Assembly: GCA_016765335.1 (NCBI GenBank)
Contig: JAESQE010000392.1
Span: forward strand, 3,913-9,304
DNA from: Planctomycetaceae bacterium
Lineage (GTDB): Bacteria > Planctomycetota > Planctomycetia > Planctomycetales > Planctomycetaceae
DNA: 5,392 nt
Direction of reading: 5' to 3'
The notes under the pieces were generated by a model. The model did not search any database, had not been told where the DNA came from, and worked only from the letters and a program-made list of their open reading frames with translations. Shown one piece after another: positions 1-5,392 of this stretch; the stretch's first letter is position 1; each line of letters begins with the position of its first letter. The translations under genes were made by a program, and so were the position numbers.

Positions 1-675
1 GAGCAGGCAGCTCGCGGGACCGCTCACGGAATTGAATTCGAGGAAGCACTGCACGCCTTTATCGAATTTGAATCGAAACAAACCGATGACATTGTCTCGC
101 CCACAGGAAATACGACAGGGAATATTAAAAATTGCAAAGTGGGAGATATCACAATCGAACTTGGCCCAGAATCAGCTGCCCCTGGTGCTAAAATTGTGAT
201 CGAAGCCAAAGACAAAGCCAAGTATCAGTTAGCACAGGCTCGTGAAGAGATTAACACCGCAAGAAACAACCGCGATGCTCAAGTTGGATTATTTGTATTC
301 GCAAAGAATTCCGCCCCCGAACACTTAGAGCCACTTTCCCGAATAGGAAACGATGTCTTCCTGATTTGGGATCCTGAAGAAAGTACCAGCGACCTGTATT
401 TGCGAGTTGGCCTCACACTGAGCCGAGCCTTATGCATTCGTGCTCGTCAGCATAACGAGTCACACTCCGCAGATTTCACGGAGATCGATAAAGCTATACT
501 TGAAATCGAAAAACAAGTCAATTCACTCGATGATATGCAAACCTGGGTGAGCACCATCTCAAACAACAGTGATAAAATCCTCAAAAAAGTGGGGGCCATG
601 CGGAAATCACTCAACAACCAGGTAGAAACTCTTCGCGAACGTATTGAATCGCTGAAAGTAATTGCCGAATCGTAA
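1..675 (+). CDS. Putative PD-(D/E)XK nuclease-like protein, C-terminal part (5' end outside window)
   Basis: The frame is open from base 1 to the TAA at 673-675, giving 224 residues. A GTG at 139 lies inside this open frame and would cut off the upstream acidic helix, so I treat the gene as entering from the left. In window numbering, residues 10-17 (GIEFEEAL) form an acidic helix, GDITIEL begins at residue 48 (D49), and IVIEAKDK carries E68-A69-K70. An acidic helix followed by D-x18-ExK is the usual layout of a PD-(D/E)XK nuclease core. Residues about 72-90 (QLAQAREEINTARNNRDAQ) look helical, followed by a hydrophobic strand (VGLFVFA). Residues about 160-221 are predicted helical and probably coiled coil (LEIEKQVNSL, then LNNQVETLRERIESLK). 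Such proteins usually act on DNA, but the substrate and role are unknown and the missing N-terminus could change the picture. It converges on the minus-strand gene ending at 1088. I am confident it is coding and only moderately confident of the nuclease fold. Confidence 0.82.
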   Translation, partial: EQAARGTAHGIEFEEALHAFIEFESKQTDDIVSPTGNTTGNIKNCKVGDITIELGPESAAPGAKIVIEAKDKAKYQLAQAREEINTARNNRDAQVGLFVFAKNSAPEHLEPLSRIGNDVFLIWDPEESTSDLYLRVGLTLSRALCIRARQHNESHSADFTEIDKAILEIEKQVNSLDDMQTWVSTISNNSDKILKKVGAMRKSLNNQVETLRERIESLKVIAES

Positions 676-732
676 TATCAAGCCTCCGTTTACCAGTCAG
701 AATTGCCAGTTTTGTCGTTGTGCACTTTTTCG

Positions 733-738
733 AGGAGG
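733..738 (+). promoter_or_regulatory. Shine-Dalgarno-like AGGAGG before the small ORF
   Basis: A full AGGAGG consensus lies in otherwise non-coding DNA, 58 bases after the stop of the upstream gene and 11 bases before the ATG at 750. It is a better match to the consensus than the sites in front of the other genes here. It is the main reason for listing the 48-codon frame, but a chance match is possible. Confidence 0.3.
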
Positions 739-749
739 TTAGCATAATT

Positions 750-896
750 ATGGTTTGCGAACTACGCGATGCGAGACAAACTTCCGAATCGTCCCGGACG
801 AAGATTCGCCGGGGAAGCGTATCGAAAACGTCCAAAGTCAACCCATTTTGCAAAACGAAAAAACAAACACAACCCACCGCCACCAAAGTAAAGTAA
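750..896 (+). CDS. Possible small basic protein, 48 residues (doubtful)
   Basis: An ATG at 750 opens a 48-codon frame ending at TAA 894-896. It is preceded by a perfect Shine-Dalgarno AGGAGG at 733-738, 11 bases upstream, which is slightly long spacing. The product has 13 Lys/Arg against 3 Asp/Glu and is rich in Ser and Thr (for example TKIRRGSVSK at residues 17-26), so it would be disordered and could bind nucleic acid. It has no hydrophobic segment and I recognise no family. Against it, the A-rich DNA alone would yield many Lys codons, and a hairpin lies inside the frame at 781-817. The strong ribosome binding site is the only real support. Confidence 0.27.
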   Translation: MVCELRDARQTSESSRTKIRRGSVSKTSKVNPFCKTKKQTQPTATKVK

Positions 897-1027
897 AATA
901 AGTACCATTAGGCGATAGCCCGTGTTAAATGGTCGAATGAATTATCACGGGGAATACGATTCCAGGGATAGCCGCTCGAAGTGGGCGGAAATTGTTACTG
1001 ATTGGTCCGCTGGGAATCTGGATAAAT

Positions 1028-1046
1028 ACGGAAATTCTGTTTCCGT
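1028..1046 (-). terminator. Hairpin, weak candidate terminator of the 1088-2776 gene
   Basis: ACGGAAA (1028-1034) and TTTCCGT (1040-1046) pair perfectly around a 5-base loop. The hairpin lies 41 bases beyond the stop codon of the minus-strand gene. On that strand it is followed by ATTTAT, a poor U-tract. It could end the minus-strand transcript. On the plus strand there is no T-run, so it would not be a typical terminator there. The stem is short and AT-rich in its inner part. Confidence 0.25.
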
Positions 1047-1087
1047 GGCTCGGCTGTGCGTGGCGTTCACAAAGAAAGTGAAACGTA

Positions 1088-2776
1088 TTATGGAGTTCTC
1101 AACGAATCATGGGGAACTCCAACATGCACCGGGGCGGGTGGGAGTTTGAAGAAGTTTTTACTCGATAATTTATTGCTTGAGATGGCCTGCTGATTGTACT
1201 TCGAAGGCGAAGAGAGAATTTCAACTCGTCCTTTTTGTTTGCGAGGCTTGTTTACCTGATCTTCAAATGGTGTTTGAGTCGTATCCTGTTCGTCGTATTT
1301 CTGACTGTATGGTCTCTTGTTTTGATAGCTATTTTTGCTTGCGTAGAAATCTGATGTATCAGATGAATCTTCGTTGCTCCAGTTTCCTGACATGGCAGTG
1401 AATAGAAGATCGACTGTTGCAGGATCCTGAGCTTGGACAGGCAGCTCAATGTGAACCTTCTGCGGCTGAGGAAGTTGATATTGTGAGTTGTGATTTCCGG
1501 TCTGCTTTTGTGAGGTAATTCGATACATACCAGGGACAGAGAGTAATGCAGCGACTGATTCTTGTTCCGATGAAAACTTGATCCAGCCTCGGTTATCATA
1601 GCCGCGACTCAGATAGACAATTCGTGACGGGGATGAGTCCTCAATGGTTTGTTGTAATTCGAGTTCTTTTTGTTTAGTTGCCCGAGTATCACTTGAGTAC
1701 AAGTCCGTTGCAAATGACTTGTTTTTTTGTGAGTTATCGATCAGGAGAATGAGTCGCTGAGTTTGACTACGAGCAACATCACTCATCCATTCTCTCCGGA
1801 TGCCTGTAAAAATTGTCGACAGCAGCAGTGCATCATTGGTGACTGAATCGTCGATGACGCACAGAGTGGTTTGCTTGCCTGAACCAAGAGTAAACTGTCG
1901 CCAGGGCTGTTCGGATTCTTTTGCGATAGCATTCTGATCGGTGTTAGTCTCTATTTCAGTGTTCGTCTCTATTTCTGGTGCCTTTGAGTAATTGCTTGGA
2001 TCATTGTATTGATCGATGACTTTATTGGTGCTGTGATATTCATCTTCGTGATTGTTATCAAACCGAGATGTGTGGTCATGATTGTGTGATGCGATGGATT
2101 CCACTTGTTCCCGGGGCTGTTGACTTGGATCATCCCATAATGATAAGGAGCGTTTATTGAACTTTGAGATCTTTGTTGAGTCCCGAATTTTCTTTCGTGA
2201 AGTATTCTCGTTAACAGCAATTTCAGAGGAATCGAAAGTTTTTGTTTTTTCCTCAACCCAATCTGATAAACCAGAAGAACCCTTTAGCAGGCTTGGAGTT
2301 TCATCGCTGGTTAGCGAAATTGACATCGGGACATTATTCCCCGATTGCGAAACCATGTTTGGATTAAAAGCAGGAGCCTGAGCGATGCTATCAAAATCAG
2401 AAAATGGTTCGCTGGCGGTAGGACTGGTTTGTGTTGTTTGCTCGGTCTTTTGATGCTGAGAATAGAGGTAGGCAAAAGAGGTTATGATTGCTACGACTAG
2501 AATGTGTCTGGAATAATTCATAAGATCCCGCCGACTAAAGAATCGAAAAGGCGAAGCCGGAGGTTGAACCTCAGCAAGGGCATCTGCTTTGCTGGTAGCA
2601 GGTTGCGAGCTGGCTATGCTCGGCGCAGGAACTGGATCTGAAATCTTTTCAGGCTCGGATTCTTGGTCTGAAGCCGAGAGATTAATCTCTTGTTCAGGCG
2701 GCTCTGAAGCAGAAGGTTTCTGCTTGTTGAGAATAATATTCAGACGGCGACGATGTTGATTCAATGAATTAGTCAT
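1088..2776 (-). CDS. Single-pass membrane protein of unknown function with long low-complexity regions
   Basis: The frame has 562 codons. The ATG at 2776-2774 follows AGAGG at 2790-2786 with 9-base spacing, so this start is well supported. Residues 1-75 are hydrophilic and rich in Pro, Ser and Glu. Residues 91-106 (HILVVAIITSFAYLYS) form one transmembrane segment behind a basic patch (SRRDLMNYSR), predicting a cytoplasmic N-terminus and an exported C-terminal part. There is no cleavable signal. Residues about 107-290 are low complexity, with a His/Asn/Asp-rich patch (HNHDHTSRFDNNHEDEYHS) and a doubled EIETNT (268-279). Residues about 292-421 look folded and alternate strands (TTLCVIDDS, RLILLIDNS, RIVYLSRG) with helices, an alpha/beta pattern. 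The remainder is mostly polar, apart from short stretches such as VHIELPVQ and VDLLFTAM. I recognise no catalytic motif or family. It lies 108 bp downstream of the 228-residue gene and may be co-transcribed with it. An envelope or anchoring role is a guess only. Confidence 0.83.
   Translation of the reverse strand: MTNSLNQHRRRLNIILNKQKPSASEPPEQEINLSASDQESEPEKISDPVPAPSIASSQPATSKADALAEVQPPASPFRFFSRRDLMNYSRHILVVAIITSFAYLYSQHQKTEQTTQTSPTASEPFSDFDSIAQAPAFNPNMVSQSGNNVPMSISLTSDETPSLLKGSSGLSDWVEEKTKTFDSSEIAVNENTSRKKIRDSTKISKFNKRSLSLWDDPSQQPREQVESIASHNHDHTSRFDNNHEDEYHSTNKVIDQYNDPSNYSKAPEIETNTEIETNTDQNAIAKESEQPWRQFTLGSGKQTTLCVIDDSVTNDALLLSTIFTGIRREWMSDVARSQTQRLILLIDNSQKNKSFATDLYSSDTRATKQKELELQQTIEDSSPSRIVYLSRGYDNRGWIKFSSEQESVAALLSVPGMYRITSQKQTGNHNSQYQLPQPQKVHIELPVQAQDPATVDLLFTAMSGNWSNEDSSDTSDFYASKNSYQNKRPYSQKYDEQDTTQTPFEDQVNKPRKQKGRVEILSSPSKYNQQAISSNKLSSKNFFKLPPAPVHVGVPHDSLRTP
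1941..1976 (-). repeat. Two tandem 18-bp units inside the membrane protein gene
   Basis: Bases 1941-1958 and 1959-1976 are adjacent 18-bp copies differing at two positions. They lie within the minus-strand gene and encode the repeated hexapeptide EIETNT at residues 268-279. Because each unit is six codons long, the duplication keeps the frame. It lies in the low-complexity linker just before the predicted alpha/beta region, which is a place expected to tolerate changes in length. Confidence 0.8.
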
Positions 2777-2855
2777 GATGCATTGCCTCTATGCGCATCC
2801 AAAGGTGAAACAGTCCCACTCCATGTCGGACTTGTAGTCTCTAATTATCTCGCGA

Positions 2856-2870
2856 AAACACTGAGTGTTT
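2856..2870. promoter_or_regulatory. Perfect 15-bp dyad, candidate operator
   Basis: AAACACT (2856-2862), a central G, and AGTGTTT (2864-2870) form a perfect 7-1-7 inverted repeat in the 108-bp gap between the two minus-strand genes. On the minus strand a GATAAT at 2849-2844 resembles a -10 box, and TAAACA at 2871-2866 matches four of six bases of a -35 box with a 16-bp spacer, so the dyad would sit across the promoter core. It could instead be a weak hairpin after the upstream gene, but it has no T-run. The promoter reading is speculative, whereas the symmetry itself is certain. Confidence 0.3.
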
Positions 2871-2884
2871 ACATGAGGTAATTG

Positions 2885-3571
2885 TTATCCGTTTTCAATA
2901 CCAAGACGATAAGTGAGTTCCTCAAACTTTTCGCTGTATTCAATTGTTGATGAGTGCACATGTTCGGCTTCGGTGATGAATTTGATTTCATCACGACAGT
3001 CTAAACCATGCGACATTAGAATACTTTCGAATTGACCCAAGTGTTGACCGTACATCAACAGAAGTTTGTGTTCGTCGAATTGAACTTCGAGCGGGACTTT
3101 AGAATTCATGACAGCCACACCGCAGCAACCATCATTCAAAATCATGTCTTCATAATCGTATAACGTACTTTTGAGCTCGGGCAGATCCATTGAATCTCGT
3201 TGGAGTTCGCGATGCACTCCCTCGTTTTGTTGATGGCTGGTTTCGAGGACCAAATCGACCTGTTCTCCCAACGGATCAAGCAGGTCTATAAACAGATCCA
3301 TAACAGACTGGCTTGTCTGGGATGCAATGATGACCGGAATTTCGACACCTGTTACGGAGTCGTAATAGGTATCGCGTCGGTAACCTGCACTGGGGACGGA
3401 TTCCAGATTGTATGATGGCCGAATGGCGTCGGTCAGCCTGAAACTGCCGTATTGGGCAATGCTGAGATGATGTTCCAGTTGCTCTTCACTTATGTGGTCA
3501 AAGCCACTTCGATTAGCTTCAACTGCACCTTCGCGACGTGTGCTTCTGGTTATTTTCTTAAGGAAACCCAT
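2885..3571 (-). CDS. Conserved-looking soluble protein of unknown function, 228 residues
   Basis: I chose the ATG at 3571-3569 (MGFLKK...) because GAAAGAG at 3587-3581 lies 9 bases upstream. An in-frame ATG at 3649 would add 26 polar residues but has a poorly placed GGTGAG only 3 bases away. The 228-residue product begins with a basic stretch (KKITRSTRREG) and is then acidic, with no signal peptide or membrane segment, so it is probably cytoplasmic. Residues about 40-110 contain YGSFRLTDAIRPSYN, a DTYYDSVTGVEIPVI strand region and the amphipathic MDLFIDLLDPLGEQVDLVLE. Residues 138-156 (LYDYEDMILNDGCCGVAVMN) and 164-176 (QFDEHKLLLMYGQ) look like a conserved core, followed by ITEAEHVHSS. The compact mixed alpha/beta pattern suggests a real folded domain, but I cannot name the family or any active site. 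The paired Cys149-Cys150 and the His residues near 204-206 are worth noting, though no metal-site spacing is evident. It is the first gene of a possible two-gene unit with the membrane protein downstream. Confidence 0.85.
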   Translation of the reverse strand: MGFLKKITRSTRREGAVEANRSGFDHISEEQLEHHLSIAQYGSFRLTDAIRPSYNLESVPSAGYRRDTYYDSVTGVEIPVIIASQTSQSVMDLFIDLLDPLGEQVDLVLETSHQQNEGVHRELQRDSMDLPELKSTLYDYEDMILNDGCCGVAVMNSKVPLEVQFDEHKLLLMYGQHLGQFESILMSHGLDCRDEIKFITEAEHVHSSTIEYSEKFEELTYRLGIENG

Positions 3572-3898
3572 ATTATTTATCTCTTTCGTCGATGTTACGG
3601 TTCTCTTGTCGTCGGTATTCAAATTGAAAGACGAACCGATTTTGACCATCTACTCACCAGTGTTCATCACTTGGCGAAATTGGACTTTAGTAAACCATTT
3701 ACAACACAATTGTCATTTTACGAATTATGAATGGCACTACTGCATCAGAAATCTAGAACACAAAATGAATCCATGTCGTTGATGAATGAGATAACTCTCA
3801 AGTCAATGCCTTGCGGTTGATCTCTATTCCTTAAACTTGCCCTAATCAGCACAATCGGAATAACCCGACCACACCTGATTTCTGTTGAAAGTAGTCAC

Positions 3899-3940
3899 CA
3901 AAACAAATTCTGCTTCAAAACAAATTCTGCTTCAAAACAA
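3899..3940. repeat. 17-bp tandem repeat, about 2.5 copies
   Basis: CAAAACAAATTCTGCTT occurs at 3899-3915, is repeated exactly at 3916-3932, and is followed by the first 8 bases of a third copy at 3933-3940. The copies are identical, which suggests a recent slippage duplication. The repeat lies about 400 bp upstream of glnE and about 330 bp upstream of the minus-strand gene, outside any supported gene. Confidence 0.9.
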
Positions 3941-4178
3941 GGTTGGATGATTAACTACTCAAACCTAGCACATGCCTGACCATCAATTCGAAAAATGTAT
4001 GAGGACCACCTGGATTTCACCCTCGGAGTTGAACGAAAATCCCAGTCATGGAGATGAGGTAACTTCAATAGGGATGGCAAGGTTTTCTGGTTGGAGAAAG
4101 TGCGGCGTCTCCATGCGGTGTTACCAGATAAGGTGAGTTATTTGGGGTGATGGTACTGGTTCAATTATTGAATAGCAT

Positions 4179-4196
4179 CAGAAAGTACATTTTCTG
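4179..4196. repeat. Short inverted repeat CAGAAA/TTTCTG
   Basis: CAGAAA at 4179-4184 pairs perfectly with TTTCTG at 4191-4196 around a 6-base spacer. A second small dyad, TTCAAT-T-ATTGAA, lies 6 bases to its left at 4160-4172. Both are in the glnE upstream region and could be binding sites or chance AT-rich symmetry. There is no terminator-like T-run. Confidence 0.3.
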
Positions 4197-4340
4197 CTCA
4201 AGTGAGATTCGTCGAGTCAGCATGAAACAGATGCGTTCAAAATAATTTTTCGAAGCAATTAGCCTGCAAATTTTTCCATGATTTTGCAATAATGACACCG
4301 AGTGAACGACAATTTAGTTAATAAAGCCTGAAAGTCATTT

Positions 4341-5392
4341 ATGAAGTCTCCTTCGCAGGACCATCCAGAGAACCACCCAGAGGATCCCGTAATTCTGCTT
4401 GATCGTTCTGAAGAAACGTTACCTCAAAGAATAAGTATGTTGCAGGAATTAGGTTTTGACGATTTACGTGTTGCTGCTCGCAGGCTGTGTGAAATCTGTG
4501 AAAATGAAGATCAGATAAAAACGCTGCGTCCTTGCCTGGAATCGCTGTTGTATTCTCTTTCTAAGTCTGCAAGTCCTGATCAATCACTGTTGAACTTTGA
4601 AAGATATGTCCAGCGTCGCAGTTCACAAGCAGGAGTCTCGGATGAATCGGCTGAACAAGAGGTAACTGTAGAGAATGGTCGCCTGTCGCTGTTTCGCTTC
4701 CTGGCAGATAACCCACGAGCTGTTGAAATACTGATGAGGCTGTTTGTGGGGAGTCAGTTTCTGACCGAGATACTGCTTCGAAATCCTGATTACCTGGAAA
4801 TACTCACCAAGCACAAACGTCTTGCGGAGTTCAAAAGTAGACAGGAGTTTACACAAGAGGCAATTGAGCAGGCGTCAAAGGCTGAAGATTTTATTGGCCA
4901 AATCAGCCTGCTGCGACATTATCAGCACTGGGAACTTTTGAGAATTGGTGCGTGTGATTCATTTGGCTTGATGGATTTCAAAGGAACTACATTACAGCTT
5001 TCCTTGTTAGCGGATGCGTTGGTTCAAGCCTGTTTGCATTTTGCTGTCCGGAAGGAAGGAATTGATCCCGACGGATTTACGGTTCTCGCGTTTGGGAAAC
5101 TGGGGGGAGAGGAACTCAACTACAGTTCTGATATTGATTTGGTGTTTATCGTAAAAAGTGATGCGAGCAAATTTTGGTCGCTAGGGCAAAGTTTGATTGA
5201 TGCGCTGACGAAATCGACATCGGAAGGTTTTTTGTATCGAGTTGATATGCGGTTGCGTCCCTGGGGTCGTTCTGGTGCATTGGTTTGTTCGCTTGATTCT
5301 TACATCAGCTATTTGAAAAAGCATGGCATGCTGTGGGAAAAACAGGCGCTGCTCAAAGCCAGGCCGATTGCGGGAGATTTATCGGTTGGGGA
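4341..5392 (+). CDS. glnE: Bifunctional glutamine synthetase adenylyltransferase/adenylyl-removing enzyme, N-terminal part (3' end outside window)
   Basis: GlnE attaches AMP to glutamine synthetase and removes it again, tuning ammonia assimilation in the cytoplasm to nitrogen status, usually under PII control. The first 350 codons are visible and the frame is open to the window edge. ATG 4341 is the first start after an in-frame TGA at 4329-4331. The preceding GAAAG (4330-4334) is a weak ribosome binding site, and ATG 4437 is a less likely alternative. Residues 251-269 carry the nucleotidyltransferase signature FGKLGGEELN...SSDIDLVF, with metal-binding D264 and D266. YRVDMRLRPWGRSG follows at 299-312, with D302 as the likely third acidic residue, then WEKQALLKAR at 332-341, all typical of this family. 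Residues 117-155 (LFRFLADNPRAVEIL, LRNPDYLEIL) match the helical region ahead of the catalytic core. In E. coli GlnE (about 946 residues) this first half is the deadenylylating domain, so the second nucleotidyltransferase domain should lie beyond the window. The signature begins roughly 90 residues later than in E. coli, meaning a longer N-terminal part. Confidence 0.96.
   Translation, partial: MKSPSQDHPENHPEDPVILLDRSEETLPQRISMLQELGFDDLRVAARRLCEICENEDQIKTLRPCLESLLYSLSKSASPDQSLLNFERYVQRRSSQAGVSDESAEQEVTVENGRLSLFRFLADNPRAVEILMRLFVGSQFLTEILLRNPDYLEILTKHKRLAEFKSRQEFTQEAIEQASKAEDFIGQISLLRHYQHWELLRIGACDSFGLMDFKGTTLQLSLLADALVQACLHFAVRKEGIDPDGFTVLAFGKLGGEELNYSSDIDLVFIVKSDASKFWSLGQSLIDALTKSTSEGFLYRVDMRLRPWGRSGALVCSLDSYISYLKKHGMLWEKQALLKARPIAGDLSVG

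Larger units (their letters stand above)
676..1087. other. Intergenic region between convergent genes
   Basis: These 412 bases separate the 3' ends of two convergent genes. No recognisable conserved gene is present. They hold a possible small ORF (750-896), a bulged hairpin at 781-817 (CTTC/GAAG plus CGAATC/GATTCG), an inverted repeat at 904-933 (ACCATT/AATGGT enclosing GGC-GATA-GCC), and a 7-bp hairpin at 1028-1046. Bases 850-900 are strongly A-rich on the plus strand. No T-run terminator follows the stop codon at 675. Open frames on either strand that cross the neighbouring gene ends look like chance. Confidence 0.6.
3572..4340. other. Long divergent intergenic region upstream of glnE
   Basis: These 769 bases separate the starts of two divergent genes and should contain promoters for both. 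I found no supported gene: the longer open frames here are extensions of frames antisense to the 228-residue gene, and the others are about 20-30 codons without ribosome binding sites. Visible structure comprises a 17-bp tandem repeat (3899-3940), a TTCAAT-T-ATTGAA dyad (4160-4172), a 6-bp stem CAGAAA/TTTCTG (4179-4196) and TGCAAA/TTTGCA (4265-4288). The last 150 bases are AT-rich, as expected near a promoter, but no clear -35/-10 pair stands out. ATGACA near 3716-3711 on the minus strand is a possible -35 box, without a good -10 box. Confidence 0.6.

Noticed and set aside
611..886. 91-codon open frame on the minus strand
   Set aside because: It is antisense to the end of the nuclease-like gene and has no family resemblance. 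It also conflicts with the plus-strand small ORF, which has a better ribosome binding site.
922..1149. 75-codon open frame on the plus strand
   Set aside because: It starts at GTG without a ribosome binding site, crosses the 3' end of the well-supported minus-strand gene, and its product has no recognisable features.
1252..1599. Minus-strand frame of 115 codons, and similar frames at 1969-2256 and 2157-2381
   Set aside because: They lie wholly within the 562-codon gene in other frames, and have odd compositions with no independent start signal.
3452..3782. Two overlapping plus-strand frames of 92 and 96 codons
   Set aside because: Both begin inside and antisense to the 228-residue gene, overlap each other in different frames and lack ribosome binding sites, so they are shadows.
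3899..3940. CRISPR-like repeat
   Set aside because: The copies are directly adjacent with no spacers and only about 2.5 units are present, so it is a simple tandem repeat.
4052..4127. GGAGA/TCTCC and GGTAAC/GTTACC inverted repeats as a long hairpin or riboswitch
   Set aside because: The two pairings are interleaved instead of nested, so they cannot form one simple hairpin, and no known riboswitch core is visible.
4623..4856. 77-codon minus-strand frame
   Set aside because: It is antisense to glnE, which is certain from its motifs.

Overview
This window of moderate GC content looks like ordinary bacterial chromosome. It holds two partial genes at its edges and two complete genes of unknown function between them, separated by unusually roomy intergenic DNA. 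The long N-terminal part of GlnE, the large membrane-anchored low-complexity protein and the acidic 228-residue protein together suggest a Planctomycetes-type bacterium. That assignment is inferred from protein style, with no rRNA or marker tree behind it.

Layout: (1) Bases 1-675 (+) hold the 3' end of a gene whose product has a D...ExK pattern, consistent with a PD-(D/E)XK nuclease-like fold, followed by a C-terminal helical/coiled-coil tail. (2) Bases 676-1087 lie between two convergent genes. They carry a doubtful 48-codon basic small ORF behind a perfect AGGAGG, and several short hairpins, one of which may terminate the minus-strand gene. (3) Bases 1088-2776 (-) encode a 562-residue protein with one transmembrane segment and long low-complexity stretches. 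(4) Bases 2885-3571 (-) encode a soluble 228-residue protein of unknown function, in the same direction and 108 bp upstream of gene 3. The gap between them has a perfect 7+1+7 dyad. (5) Bases 3572-4340 are a 769-bp divergent intergenic region with a 17-bp tandem repeat and small inverted repeats, but no convincing gene. (6) Bases 4341-5392 (+) hold the 5' third or so of glnE, the bifunctional glutamine synthetase adenylyltransferase/adenylyl-removing enzyme, which runs off the window.

Only glnE has a firm function, in nitrogen control. The two minus-strand genes could be co-transcribed, but nothing links them biochemically. No tRNA, rRNA, CRISPR array, insertion sequence or phage module was seen. 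I find no convincing new multi-gene system here; the best leads are the nuclease-like protein, the two uncharacterised minus-strand genes and the candidate small ORF.
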